64,000 nt of DNA from Larus michahellis (taxonomy: Eukaryota > Chordata > Aves > Charadriiformes > Laridae): NCBI RefSeq assembly GCF_964199755.1, contig NC_133914.1, positions 1,612,001-1,676,000 of the forward strand. Reading direction: 5' to 3'. Positions 24,540 through 35,329 of the stretch are shown in pieces. Each line of letters begins with the position of its first letter. Positions within the stretch are counted from its first letter, which is position 1. Both the position numbers and the translations under genes were made by a program. The notes under the pieces are model-generated. The model worked only from the letters and a program-made list of their open reading frames with translations, was not told the DNA's origin and searched no databases.

Positions 24540-24660
24540 TGCTGTAGGTTGGAGACACCAATGAGCTGTTGCAAAACTATTACTAAGGCAAGATCATCAA
24601 AAAGTGGGTTATAATTGCGTAATTTGTGATTCTTAGCAACAGTTGCTGGCTGACACGCAG
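24540..24660. promoter_or_regulatory. AT-rich enhancer-like island
   Basis: A short low-GC patch (CTATTACTAAGG, GGTTATAATTGCGTAATTTG, GATTCTTAGCAACAG) lies in the GC-rich spacer. TTGCGTAAT resembles a C/EBP or PAR-bZIP half-site pair. The regulatory role is unproven. Confidence 0.25.
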
Positions 24661-26459
24661 CTGGGGGGACGGTGTGAGCCCAGTGCCGGTCCCCGGCTGC
24701 CCTGGTCTGGCCCAGGGTTTGCTGCCGGGTTTTCGGTGCCCAGAGCCGCCCATGCGGGGACGGAACATCACCTGGCAGGAGCCGTTGGCGCTGCTTGCAA
24801 AGGAATCCGGCTCCGTTGATCTCACTGCAGGATTTGACCCGCCTTTATTGTTCAACTCAAGTGTGTGCGTGCATGTGCGCAGACAAGAACCTCCACGGGA
24901 GCTGTTTGCCAGACTCACCCAGTTACTGGGAACAGAACAAACTACCCTTCCCTTCCCCACATGGGCTCAGCGCTGCGCACAAAGCCTGGGCACACCGGAG
25001 CGCTGCCGACGGGAAAGAGCTTCTGAAAGGTGCCTGGATCCGGCCACCCCCCTGTGTCCCTTTCGCCGCTGGGCAGGTACCTCCAGCATGGCAGGGCAGA
25101 GGCAGGGGGTGCTCGCAGGGCTGCTGGGGACCTGCGGGTTGTGGGGGGGACAGACCCTGCAGTGCTAACAGGGCGCAGGTGGGAGCTGTGTTAGGTGGGG
25201 ACCCTGACGGCACACGGTGCCACCCTGGGACCCCGCAGGCAGTGCCAGCATCCCTGAACCATGGGGTTGCGCGCCCGTGGGGTGATGCAGGGGGATGGCA
25301 CAGTGTGGCAGCTTGAGGAGCAGGATTGGCCACCCCAGGCTCCTCCATCCCTGCTCCTCCATCCCACCGCCCTTCCCAGGGACCAAAAGAGGCTGAGCCC
25401 CCTCTGGGGAACACGCACAGCCCCGCTCTGCTGTGTTTGCACCCCAGGCGGGAGCTGTGCGCTTTCGGGCCCAACGCCCTGCACCCACGCGGGGCAGGAC
25501 CCGGCGGTGACACAGCAGGCTGGCACGCTGGGGGCTGGTGAGGTTGCGGAGCTTCACGGGAGGCAAACTGGTGCTGCAGGTAGAGCCGAGCACACCGGGA
25601 GGGTTGCCCCTGCTCCGCCTGGCCACCAGCCAGCGCCGTCCGGGCTGCGGGGCTCCCGCGGTGCCGTGCTCCGCACCCCGGCACAGGGCTCAGCACGGAC
25701 CTCACGTCCCCTCCTGACCCACCGTCGGTCCATGGCCAGAGCCAGTGCGGAGCTGAGCCAAGAAGGTGGGTGCCGGGAAGGTTAGGGCTGGGTGGCATCA
25801 CCCGCGGGGACCTGGAGATGGGGACATGGGTGAATTGGCAGGCTGGAGAGGGGGCACTGGCCCTGGGGGCATGCAGGGGCTGTGGGCTCCACCCTGGGCT
25901 GAGGAGGGGAAAGGGCTGGGCGGGAGCACTGCGATTATTCCCCACCCCAGGCACACTGCCGCGGGTTTGCCGGGGAGGAGGATCTCCCAGTTTCAGATGA
26001 GGTGGCGAGCAGAGGTGTGCAGGGCTGGGCAGAGGCGCTGGCACTCGTCACATGCTGGCACAGGACCCCAGGGTGGCCCCGCTCGGCTCAGCCGCGCTTC
26101 TCAGTGCGTCCCAGTCCAGCAGCGTGGGAGCGCGACGGCAGGTTCGGGGCTCGCTGCGGGGTGGACCTGGCCAGGGACGGGCTCCAGGCAGCACTCCAGG
26201 CTCTGTTCCTTCCCTGCAGCCCCAGGACACCTTGCCACGCCACACAGCCCTCCCCGAATGAGGGGGCCATGATCACCCGTGTGCCATCGTGCCCCCGGCC
26301 ATGACCTACACTGGGCGCTTCCCACCCCACAACCCCCGGTGAGCGGGGAAGGAGCCGGAGCCTCTTCCAGGTAGGTCTCGGAGGTGCTGGGTCAGCAATG
26401 GGCAGCGGCTCCTCGGGAGTGGGAAGGCGAGTACGCGGCGCTGCTTGACCCGAGTAGCT

Positions 26460-26503
26460 GGGGTTGAAGGAATTAGCATTTGGGGTTGAAGGAATTAGCA
26501 TTT
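26460..26503. repeat. 22-bp perfect tandem duplication
   Basis: Two exact head-to-tail copies of a 22-bp unit (GGGGTTGAAGG followed by AATTAGCATTT) are followed by the start of a third (GGGGTTA). The exact identity indicates a recent duplication. Confidence 0.92.
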
Positions 26504-28089
26504 GGGGTTAAACAAAGCTTTCGATCTGGCCAGAAATTGGAACAGCCCGTTTGCTCTGTTCTTCAAGGGCTCAGCCCTCACTGCTCACTCTGGGATTGTG
26601 GGGTGCTTTTCTCTGGTCTTCACCCCCACACCTCCTGTGCTCCCGGCAGTGGTGGTGTCCATTACTCAAAGCAACTCCTTAAAATACAGCAGTGCGGGAT
26701 GGACCCAACCCGCCATCCCGAGAAGCTCTCTGTCACAGGAGACACCTTTACAGCATGGATTCAACAGTGCCAACTCACCTCTGGGTAAAAATCACCCGGG
26801 GTGCGTAAATCCAGGCAGCCAGCAGTAAAAATCTCCGGGTTGGGCTCAGCACACCGTCCTGCTCCTCGCGCCGGGGCAGCCCCAGGCTGAGCCGTGAAGC
26901 CGGTTTGGCCGGAGCGGAGCCTCGAGGCTGCTGGTGGCGCTGCCGGGAGCGGGATGCCGGCCAGGGCGACGCGCCAGTGACACGCACGGACTCTCGCTTT
27001 CAGCAGCCCCGCGCTCACCCATGCTCGGGCCGCCTCAGGTGTCACCTGCGAGAGAGAAAACCCCTCCCTGGCGTGTCCCGGCATCCCAGCTCTGCAGGAG
27101 CAGCTTCCCCTTTGGCTCTCAGCATTAGGAAATCACGGTGGCCGGTTTAGTGCATTTTAACCAAAAAACTGAGGCTCAGGGAAGGCTGGGACCGGCTGGG
27201 ACCAAGCCTGAGATTCCCTGGAATCTCCCTAGTGGCAAAGGTCCCCATCCATCCCCAAAACGTGCTGGTGGACAGTGTGCAGGGGAGCGTGGCTGAGCCG
27301 CACGAAACCCTGGGGAGGAAAGAGGACTGGGGAGCGCAGACCGGGAGCTGTGCACAGGGTCCCACCAGACAGATGGGGCTCCCGCTGCCCCCCATCCTCC
27401 CCACCGCGGCTCTGGTGCATCGGGGGCACATGAAGCAACCCGTGAGCCTGCGCCTCAGTGCTGGGCAGCCAAGAAAGGGGCTGGCAAGACGCTGGGGGTC
27501 CATCCTGGTGGGCATTGGCACGTGGCCCTGCAGGCGGCAGGGGAGAAGGAGGACACGGTCAGGTACGGCAATGTGCTGTGGGGTCCCCTCCCGCCCCCAT
27601 CCCAAGAGACCTGCCGGCTCGCGGGGCTGGTGTCCCCACAAGCCTTTCCTTTGCTGACGTGCCAAGTGCCCTGCACAGCCGTCCTCGCCTGCTCCCCCAG
27701 CACGGCCCCCCCTTGTTGATCCTGGCCCGCAGCAGGGGACGGCGCTGCCAATTCACACCAACATGCGCAGACAGGTGGGGACTTGGTGGCAGGCACTTGG
27801 CTGGATGGCTCATCCCTTACGGCAAAGCCTCCGTCAGAAGGAAGTGCAGAGGGGTTGAGTCACCTCTGACTGTCACTAGGAGAGCGCGGGGCTGGGCTTT
27901 ACTGTCCACAAGTGGGGTGGACCCCCCACCCCAAATGAGCGTAATGTGGTGAGGGAGAGATTCTGGCAGGTCTATGAGATTAAGCGCAGCGAGAGATGAG
28001 CTGCCCCGTTGCAGTCTCCCATCATTCTTCACCCACCGCTTCTGCTGCTGTTTCTCCAGGTCGGGTGACTCTGGCCTCTGCCCGCCGCC

Positions 28090-28896
28090 ATGGATTGGAA
28101 AACGCTGCAGGCGCTGCTCAGTGGGGTCAACAAGTACTCCACAGCCTTCGGCCGCATCTGGCTCTCCGTGGTCTTCGTCTTCCGCGTGCTGGTCTACGTG
28201 GTGGCAGCCGAGCGCGTGTGGGGAGACGAGCAGAAGGACTTTGACTGCAACACGCGGCAGCCGGGCTGCACCAACGTCTGCTACGACCATTTCTTCCCCA
28301 TCTCCCACATCCGCCTCTGGGCCCTGCAGCTCATCTTTGTCACTTGCCCTTCCCTCCTGGTCATCATGCACGTGGCCTACCGGGAGGACCGCGAGAAGAA
28401 GAACCGGGAGAAGAATGGGGAGAATTGCCCCAGGCTCTACAGCAACACAGGCAAGAAGCATGGTGGGCTGTGGTGGACCTACCTGCTCAGCCTCTTCTTC
28501 AAACTTATCATAGAGATCGTGTTCCTCTACCTCCTCCACAAGATGTGGGACAGCTTTGACTTGCCACGGCTGGTCAAATGCTCCAAAGTGGACCCCTGCC
28601 CCAACACTGTAGACTGCTACATCGCTCGGCCAACTGAGAAAAGAGTCTTCACCTATTTCATGGTCGGAGCCTCCTCCATCTGCATTGTCCTCACTGTCTG
28701 TGAGATCGTCTACCTCATCTTCAAGCGGGTTATGCGGAGTGCACGGAAGTGGAAGAAGTCCACCAAGCGCTCTGTCAGCTACAGCAAGGCCTCCACCTGC
28801 CAGTGCCACCTCAAGACAGAGGAGAAGGACAACAAGTCCCAGCCTAGGTGTGTGGCAGCCCTGCAGGCCTCTGCTCCCAACCTGACTGCTGTCTGA
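28090..28896 (+). CDS. GJB3: Gap junction beta-3 protein (connexin 31)
   Basis: This is an intact 268-residue connexin in one coding exon (human 270 aa). Seen: the first 55 residues match my recollection of human Cx31 almost exactly ([18 protein letters not shown] onward). First-loop cysteines are C53/C60/C64, and second-loop cysteines are C164/C170/C176. The C-x5-C-x5-C spacing of the second loop is the known peculiarity of Cx31 among connexins. The tail ends [11 protein letters not shown] (human [11 protein letters not shown]) with a cysteine pair STCQCH. Four membrane segments lie at about 21-41, 76-96, 129-150 and 188-210. The ATG has an ideal Kozak context (GCCGCCATGG) and lies 30 bp after a strong acceptor (TTTCTCCAG, ending 28059), so an untranslated first exon must lie upstream. 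In mammals Cx31 works in epidermis, cochlea and placenta. Confidence 0.96.
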   Translation: MDWKTLQALLSGVNKYSTAFGRIWLSVVFVFRVLVYVVAAERVWGDEQKDFDCNTRQPGCTNVCYDHFFPISHIRLWALQLIFVTCPSLLVIMHVAYREDREKKNREKNGENCPRLYSNTGKKHGGLWWTYLLSLFFKLIIEIVFLYLLHKMWDSFDLPRLVKCSKVDPCPNTVDCYIARPTEKRVFTYFMVGASSICIVLTVCEIVYLIFKRVMRSARKWKKSTKRSVSYSKASTCQCHLKTEEKDNKSQPRCVAALQASAPNLTAV

Positions 28897-29826
28897 TGGG
28901 GTGCTGGGAGGGGAAGAGGGAGGGAGGTGTGTCCAGGGATGGCTGGCCGCAGAGGTGGCCACTGATGATGCCACCACTAGACTCTTCACCCAGGACCTCA
29001 ATGGGTCTAAAGGGGAGGGGGGCACATCCATGGGAACTCTCCTGTCTGGGGCCATGGGCACGTCCCTGGGTGTCCCAGCAGCACAGGCACGCTCGCTGGC
29101 AGGCGGGTGCCGGCTGCCTGTGGGCATGCCTGAGGTTTTCTCTTCTTTCCACAGAGGAGAGGAGCTGTGAGCTCACCCGTCCCAGCCGGTTTGCCTTCCC
29201 CTTGTCCCAGCACCTTTTCAAGCCTGCCAAGTCCCCAACCCCTCCAGAGGCGACCCATGTGAAAAATGACTAAACCCAACAAGTTAAAGTCCCCTGAAAG
29301 AGGTCCCTGGGTGCAGACGCAGGTAAGGCGAGGGCAGCCCTGGAGCTCTGCCAGCTGTACGCAGTGGTGCCACGGGGCTTGGACATCACAGGGATGCACA
29401 GACACCGTGCATGACTCTGCTGAGCAGCCGGCCCCGCTGTGGCAGCCACTGCTGTCCAGCCCGGCAGCGAGCCCAGACGAAAGCTGCAGGGATGAAGCTG
29501 TTGAGCTTGGAGGGCACACGGGACTGGGGCTGGCAGGAGGCAGCGTGGGGGCTCCCATGTCCCTACAGCTTCTCTTGAGTCCTCCAGCTCTGCTGCTCCC
29601 AGTACAAATGCATCCGTCGGTGCCCGGTGAGAGCTGGTGTCACCCAGCACAGTGACAGTCCCCAGTTGGCCAGCTGGGGCAGGAGAAGCTTTTCTCCCTT
29701 TGCTCATGCAAGCACTGTGCCAATGTCCTGCCCAAATGGCTCTGCTGCTTCTCTCGATGCCTTTGTGTCCCCCCTCGCCTCAGATGGATGCATCACGCAC
29801 AGCATCAGCTACGGATCCAAAGGGCC

Positions 29827-29832
29827 AATAAA
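29827..29832 (+). terminator. GJB3: Proximal polyadenylation signal of GJB3
   Basis: AATAAA lies 931 nt after the stop codon, followed by GT/T-rich sequence (GGCTGTGCTGTTTGT). It is one of two candidates. Use of either or both cannot be decided from sequence. Confidence 0.5.
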
Positions 29833-30133
29833 GGCTGTGCTGTTTGTAGACACTGGGATCTGCTCTGCACACTGTAAATCGAGGGAAACTGCTGAGACCA
29901 GAAGAAATGGATTTGCAGTTGTTCCCCGGGAGCCCGTGGCCGGGTGGTCCTCACTCCCGCCAGGGCAGCACGGGCCGAGCCCCGGGGCCGGCATGCCCAG
30001 CGTCTGCCCGCTCTGCCGCCTCCTGGCTTGTCATGCGTCGTTAAATTTTAATTCACCAGAACCGCACGCTGGCCCCCAAGGAAATCAAGGAGGGCTCAGC
30101 ATCAATTACTTACTAAACCTTGATAAATATTAC

Positions 30134-30139
30134 AATAAA
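30134..30139 (+). terminator. GJB3: Distal polyadenylation signal of GJB3
   Basis: A second AATAAA lies 1.24 kb after the stop, at the end of an AT-rich patch (30030-30165, TTAAATTTTAATTC, AAATATTACAATAAAT) that resembles a conserved 3' UTR end. It is followed by TTTCCATTTAATCTC. If used, it would add about 300 nt to the UTR. Confidence 0.5.
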
Positions 30140-30169
30140 TAGAAATGATTTCCATTTAATCTCTCCTTA

Positions 30170-31235
30170 AGCAGCGCCACGTGGAGGGTCCGCTGGCGCT
30201 CCGGCCAGCCATGTGTCCAGCTCTGCTCGGCCTGCCCACGCTCCCCCAGAGCCATGAGGGCGTCCTGGTGTGCACTGACACAGCCAGGGTCAGTGCAGAG
30301 GCCGTGACAGCAACGCCCACGCTGCCGGGAAGGTGATGCGTCTCTGTGCTGGGACACGCAAAAAGTGCTACCAGTGTGGGCTGCTCTCGTGGGCACCCCA
30401 GCACTGTGTCACCTGCGTCACCTGTGGTGCCAGCCCTGGGCATGGAGCAACCTATGCAAGAGGAAAGGTGCTCCAGGAGGTTGAAAGGCACAAGGCACTG
30501 GAAGGGGCTCTGGCATCAGCGCAGGTCTGCTTTGGGACACCTGCACAGCTCACTGGGGGCCCATGGCTAGTGTGGCTGAAGCCCATGCTGGGTACAGCCC
30601 TCCTGGTGGGTAAAGCAACATGGGAGCCAGGACACCCATGGGTGAGGGCAGCTCCGGTTCCTTTATAGTTTTGGAGCAGCTCCCCAGAGGGGAACTTTTC
30701 TACTCGTGGAGGGCTGGCGGGGCACAGAGCATCACTGGGGACAGACACCAGGAGGGGGCCACACTGCTTGGGCAGCCACAACCCAGGTGTGGTGGGAGTG
30801 GGAAGCAGTATTCATGGTGGACTGGATGGGAGATTGGCGCTGGGCTCCGCAGCACGCCGGTGCCACAGCATGGAGCGGCACGTGGGCGTTACCTGAAGCA
30901 TGGCAATTATTTTTTATTAAATATAACGATGCTGTTCCGGCTCTGCCCTCCGCTCAGCCCCGGCACCGTCTGTGAGGAGGAAATGCCACGTCTCGGTGCA
31001 GGAGAAGCGGCAGCTCCCAGTTGTGTGTGCGGACTGGCCTAGTTTCTGGTTTCGAGAGCCCAAGCCCAAGCCCGCAGCCCCCGGCTGGCCCCACGCAGCC
31101 CACGCCAAGCGTGCCAGCCCTTTGCGGCCGCTGCAGGACGGTGGAGGGGGGGGCACACACGAGGGGTTTGCTCCCCCCGAAGTCAGCAAGACTTAAGCCC
31201 GTGCATAAAACATCATCCTCTGCCTACCCGCTGTC
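30170..31235. other. GJB3-GJA4 spacer
   Basis: This spacer of about 1 kb is GC-rich with one AT-rich patch (30903-30930, ATTATTTTTTATTAAATATAACG). No exon, repeat or RNA gene is recognised. It ends where CpG density rises into the GJA4 promoter island. Confidence 0.5.
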
Positions 31236-31239
31236 CCCC

Positions 31240-32240
31240 CTCCTTGTTGCGGTGCCTCCGCACCCCGCGCAACGCCCCGCCTGAGCCCCCCGACAGCAAA
31301 GCTCCGCTTAAACCCCGGTGCCGGGTCCCAGCACCGGGGTCCCCGGCGCGGCTCGGCCCGGGAGCCGGCGGGGGCGGCGGGGCCGGGGCAGCGCCGGGCT
31401 CCGGTGTGGCTCCAGCACCACCCAGCGCCCGTCGCGCCGCACGACCCGCGGGGGGACCCGCCGAGGGCCGCCGCACCGGCCCGGCCGGGGCGGGCAGCGG
31501 ACGGAGCATCCCCGGGGACACCCCGCGGCGCGCCCGGGGCATCTGCACTGCTGCCCCCCGCCCGCGATGCGCGCCCGCTTTGGGGTGACTTGCTCAGGGT
31601 CCCACAAGCGGGCAGGGTCCCCCGGGTGGGTCCCTCCGCCGCCCGGCGGGTTTGTCCCGGTGGCGGAGCCGCAGCCACAGCGGGGCTGCCGGGCACGGAG
31701 GGTGCCGGCCACCGGGCTGTCCCCGCAGCCCGCCGGGGACCAGCAGGCAGGGACACCGCGGGCTTCCCACCGCCCCCGCACCTCCCGCCGGCTCCTCACC
31801 GGCTTCGGCCCCGGGGGTGCAGACTGAACCCGGGGGTCCCCGCCGGGCGGCGCTCCGCGGACCCACCGCCCCCACCCCGCCCCTCCCCGCCGGGGCCGCC
31901 CCCTCGGCCGGGGGGAGCGGGCCGGGGCGGGCCGGGGCGGCCCCGCACACCTGCGGCACGGCGCTAAGCCCCGGCCCCCGGTTTCCTGCCCGCGCTCCTC
32001 CCCCGGCTCCCCCGGGCCCCGCACGGCCAGAGCCGCACGGCCCGGCCCGGCCACTCACACCCAGCGCGGCCCGAGCCAGGCGGGACGTGCCCGGGAGCGG
32101 CGGAGGTGAGTGAGGGACCCCCGGGACATCGGGCACCGCTCGGGGACACCGTGCTTGGGGACACCCCCACCGCTGGCACCCGCTGTCTGCTTCGGGACAC
32201 CACCTCCACCCCGCCGCGGCTGGGTGTCCCTTTAACTGCC
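31240..32240 (+). promoter_or_regulatory. GJA4: CpG island, probable GJA4 promoter
   Basis: About 1 kb is extremely GC- and CpG-rich, unlike the CpG-poor flanks. It holds paired GC boxes (GGGGCGG at 31924-31930 and 31934-31940, plus CCCCGCCCC-type boxes near 31876). It sits 0.9-1.8 kb before the GJA4 coding exon and contains a clean splice donor at 32105/32106. No TATA box is seen. This is the strongest promoter-like block in the connexin cluster. Confidence 0.65.
31960..32105 (+). other. GJA4: Probable 5' non-coding exon of GJA4
   Basis: The sequence GGCGGAG|GTGAGTG gives a near-perfect donor at 32105/32106, which would pair with the acceptor ending at 33072 (CTCTCTGCTGCCAG). The resulting intron is 967 bp. 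Mammalian GJA4 has the same arrangement of an untranslated first exon and a single coding exon. The 5' end is not visible, and the start given is nominal. Confidence 0.5.
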
Positions 32241-33093
32241 CAGCTGGCACCTCTGCCTGCTTAATTGGCAGAGGTTAATTAGGAGCCGGGGCTGTGGCCG
32301 CTTCCTATCTCCCAGCCGGGCTGCGGGGCTGAGCTCCCGCGGGGGGATGCGGGCTGGGCTCCCCCGCAGTCGGGGGTGAGGCTGAGACACCCCGGGGTCC
32401 CCGGAGCAGCATCGGGTCTGTGTGCGGTGAGTGGTGCCGGGGGTCCCTGGGCTGGCGAAAGCCCTGGGCAAGGGTGAGCATGCTGGGGCTGGGGTGCCAT
32501 TGTCCCGTAGCAAGGCTGGGACCTGTCCCATCAGTGCGAGGTGAGCCCTGAATGGGTTTCAGGGTGGCTGCTGTACCCCGGGGGTCTGTACTCCCCTCCC
32601 ACAACCCTGCTGCTCTCTGCCCTTCCGTAGAGCTGGAGCAGCGGGCTGTAGGAGAGGCAAATCTGGGCTGCTCCTGTGAGCCCTTGCTGTGGCCCTGACC
32701 TCCCAGGGCAGCCCCAAAGCAGCCGGCCAGCGAGCCCTTCCCTGTGGGCTGTGTCCTTGGAGGCCAGGAGAACCACAAGCCATGGGTGCTGCGGGCTGGG
32801 TGCTGCTGGGGGGAGGTGAATCCCTGTGTTGCCTCTGCTCCCCCAGCCCCATGTTTCCACACTGGGCAGTGGGGTGGAGGAAGAACACTCCTGGGTTCAG
32901 AAATGCTGCCTGGATCCTTTGCCCAAGTGTGGGAATTTCCTCAGTGGGTTTGCTGGGACCCTCTGCAGAGCAGCCGTGTCCCGAGAAAGCTTGGGTTTAG
33001 GTAGCCCCATCTGCCCCAGCGTGGAAACAGCAAATTGACTTGGTTCCTCTCTCCTCCCCTCTCTGCTGCCAGAGACACAAGGTTCCCTAGAAG

Positions 33094-34125
33094 ATGGGTG
33101 ACTGGGGTTTCCTGGAGAAACTGCTGGACCAAGTTCAGGAGCACTCGACCGTGATTGGGAAGATCTGGCTCACCGTCCTCTTCATCTTCCGCATCCTCAT
33201 CCTGGGCTTGGCCGGGGAGTCCGTCTGGGGGGACGAGCAGTCGGATTTTGTGTGCAACACCAAGCAGCCAGGCTGCACCAACGTTTGCTATGATAAAGCC
33301 TTCCCCATCTCCCACATCCGCTACTGGGTGCTCCAGTTCCTCTTTGTCAGCACCCCAACTCTGATTTACCTCGGCCACGTTGTCTATCTCTCCCGGCAGG
33401 AGGAGAAGCTGAAGCACCAGGAGAGCGAGCTTCGGGCTATCCACAGCAAGGATCCGAAGATTGAGCAGGCCCTGGCAGCTGTGGAGAAGAAGATGTCCAA
33501 GATCTACATGACAGAGGATGGGCGGCTCAAGATCCGCGGGGCGCTGATGTGGACATACATAATGAGTGTGATCTGCAAGAGCATCTTTGAGGCTGGCTTC
33601 CTCGTCGGGCAGTGGTACCTGTACGGCTTCTCCATGGTGCCCCGCTACGTGTGCAAGAGGGACCCCTGCCCCCATCAGGTGGACTGCTTCATCTCCCGCC
33701 CCACTGAGAAGAGCATCTTCATCATCTTCATGCTTGTGATGGGCCTGATCTCCTTAATCCTGAACCTCATGGAGCTCTTCCACCTCTGCTGCAAGAACCT
33801 GCTTAGCAACATCAAGAAGGTGTCGGTGCCGGCCGGCCCAAGCCGGGACACCTTTGCTGACGACATGGTCTCAGGTCCCTACCCGCCCAAGCACTACCCC
33901 TTCCTGCCCATGGCCGAGAGCCACGCACCATCCTACCAGGCCTACAACAAGCTCTCCAGTGAGCAGAACTGGGCCAACTTCCACAACGAGGAGAACCTGG
34001 CGCTGGGCAGTGGGAGCAGACCCCTCTCGGACCCCTACGCCCCCAGGGCTGCCGAAGCACCCGCCCTGGAGGAGAAGCTGTGCAGCCGGCCTGGGAGCTC
34101 AGCCTCCAAAAAGCAGTATGTCTAG
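33094..34125 (+). CDS. GJA4: Gap junction alpha-4 protein (connexin 37)
   Basis: This is an intact 343-residue alpha connexin (human 333 aa). Cx37 forms gap junctions in arterial endothelium and in the oocyte-granulosa contact in mammals. Seen: [20 protein letters not shown] start, first-loop C54/C61/C65, second-loop C187/C192/C198 ([12 protein letters not shown]) and four membrane segments at about 21-41, 77-97, 153-175 and 207-230. A long alpha-type cytoplasmic loop (about 98-150, [19 protein letters not shown]) separates the second and third segments. The tail contains [17 protein letters not shown] and ends SSASKKQYV, both signatures of Cx37. The acceptor ending at 33072 leaves 21 bp of leader in this exon. 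Frame, cysteines and termini are all in place, so the gene looks functional. Confidence 0.97.
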   Translation: MGDWGFLEKLLDQVQEHSTVIGKIWLTVLFIFRILILGLAGESVWGDEQSDFVCNTKQPGCTNVCYDKAFPISHIRYWVLQFLFVSTPTLIYLGHVVYLSRQEEKLKHQESELRAIHSKDPKIEQALAAVEKKMSKIYMTEDGRLKIRGALMWTYIMSVICKSIFEAGFLVGQWYLYGFSMVPRYVCKRDPCPHQVDCFISRPTEKSIFIIFMLVMGLISLILNLMELFHLCCKNLLSNIKKVSVPAGPSRDTFADDMVSGPYPPKHYPFLPMAESHAPSYQAYNKLSSEQNWANFHNEENLALGSGSRPLSDPYAPRAAEAPALEEKLCSRPGSSASKKQYV

Positions 34126-35299
34126 TGCCGGGCTGGCCCCAGCCGGCTGAGGGGACCTTCCTCGGTCCCTTGTGCCTGAGAAGGTGCTGGCCGTGGGCAG
34201 GCAGCTGCCTCCTCCTGCCTGGTGCTGTGCCTCACGGAGGAGCCCCGGGGAGACCTGCCTGCCCCTGGGACACGATGCTCGGGAGCGGGGCTGAGCGGAG
34301 TCCCCGCTCTCTCCTATTTTCCCCACAGACCCTGCAAGGAAGGAAACTGCAGAAAGTTCCCCGGGACGGCGTGTCCCACATGCCTCGCCGTGGGAAAGGG
34401 AGAAATCCCTGGAGCCATGCGGCTGGGAACAGGCTGTCCCCGGGGCCGCAGCGGGAGGCTGCTGCCCCTCGGGAGCCGTAGCTTGGCCGGACCCTGGGGC
34501 TCGACCGAGCCCCCGCTGGCGTGAGAGCCGGGCGTGCGGCCGTGGGAAGCCACTCGCCTCCGCATGGAACGGGCTGAGCCCGGGAGGGCTGGGGGGAGCT
34601 GGGCTGGGGCAGCGCTGCCGGACGGGTCCTGGCCACCAGCCCCATCCTGTTCCTGTCACCCCGGCAGGGAGCCAGCGGTCCAGCGGCTCCTGCCCCGGGG
34701 TTTGTTGCAGGAGCTGCCCCTTCCCCACGGAGCACGGCTGGGTGAAGCTGCCGGCAGCTCTCAGCTGGGGCTCTGCGGTGACCGGCTGATCCCGATGGCT
34801 GCAGGGTCACCGCTCGGGTGCCCCGGGAGTGTGAGCTCCCCCCGCCTCCTGGCCCTGGACCCTTTCCCATGTGATGTGTGTCTCTAAGTTATTTTTAACC
34901 TGCTGGCCTTACCACAGAGCTTTCTGCCTTAAAGGTGCAGCTGTGCAGGGGATTTGGGGAGTCGAGTCCAGCCCGACCACGCGCCCTTGAGCCCTGTGAT
35001 TTTTTTTTGGGGAGGAATTAGCCTAGCAACTGCTGGTTTGGGGAGTTATTGGTTTTATTACTTTGCACTAGTCATCTCCTGCTGTGGGCTGAGGTGCTGG
35101 AGGGCACCGAAGAACCAACCGCTGCCCTGAGAGCGGTTGCCCCCACATCCCCAGCCCACCGATGCTGTGAAAGGGGAAGGTCTTGTGGTGACTGGGGGGC
35201 TGTGGGTCCTGGGTGACCCAGACACGAGCGTGGGACACAGACTTTGCTCCTCAATGCTGTTTCCTTTCCCCCTGGCAGACTCAGCGTTGCATCTTGTTG

Positions 35300-35305
35300 A
35301 ATAAA
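35300..35305 (+). terminator. GJA4: Polyadenylation signal AATAAA of GJA4
   Basis: AATAAA lies 1.17 kb after the stop and is followed by GTTGGATG ... GTGTGGTGTGAG, a good GT-rich downstream element. It is the first such signal after the gene. Confidence 0.75.
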
Positions 35306-35329
35306 GTTGGATGAATGAAAAAAGTGAAG

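Larger units (their letters stand above)
20330..28055. other. GJB5-GJB3 intergenic spacer without a GJB4 gene
   Basis: In human, GJB4 lies between GJB5 and GJB3. I looked for the connexin hallmarks here (NKYST, CNTxQPGC, ALQLI, GGLWWTY, RPTEK) on both strands and found none. The spacer holds a low-GC block at 21.1-21.45 kb, a second at 24.55-24.65 kb, a 31-bp tandem duplication, a 22-bp tandem duplication and otherwise GC-rich unique sequence. Long open frames in it (for example 24923-26044 minus) lack any family signature and follow from the high GC content. Confidence 0.65.

Noticed and set aside
24923-26044. 373-codon open frame on the minus strand in the GJB5-GJB3 spacer
   Set aside because: Pro/Gly/Ala/Arg-rich composition, no domain, no membrane segment and no splice context. 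Overlapping long frames on both strands show it is a product of high GC.
27725-27745. CTCF-like CAGCAGGGGACGGCGC near 27730
   Set aside because: It lacks the CCASYAG spacing of the consensus, and match quality is too low to report as a site.
27817-29127. 436-codon open frame on the minus strand
   Set aside because: It is the exact antisense of the GJB3 coding exon, has no independent motif, and runs into the UTR.
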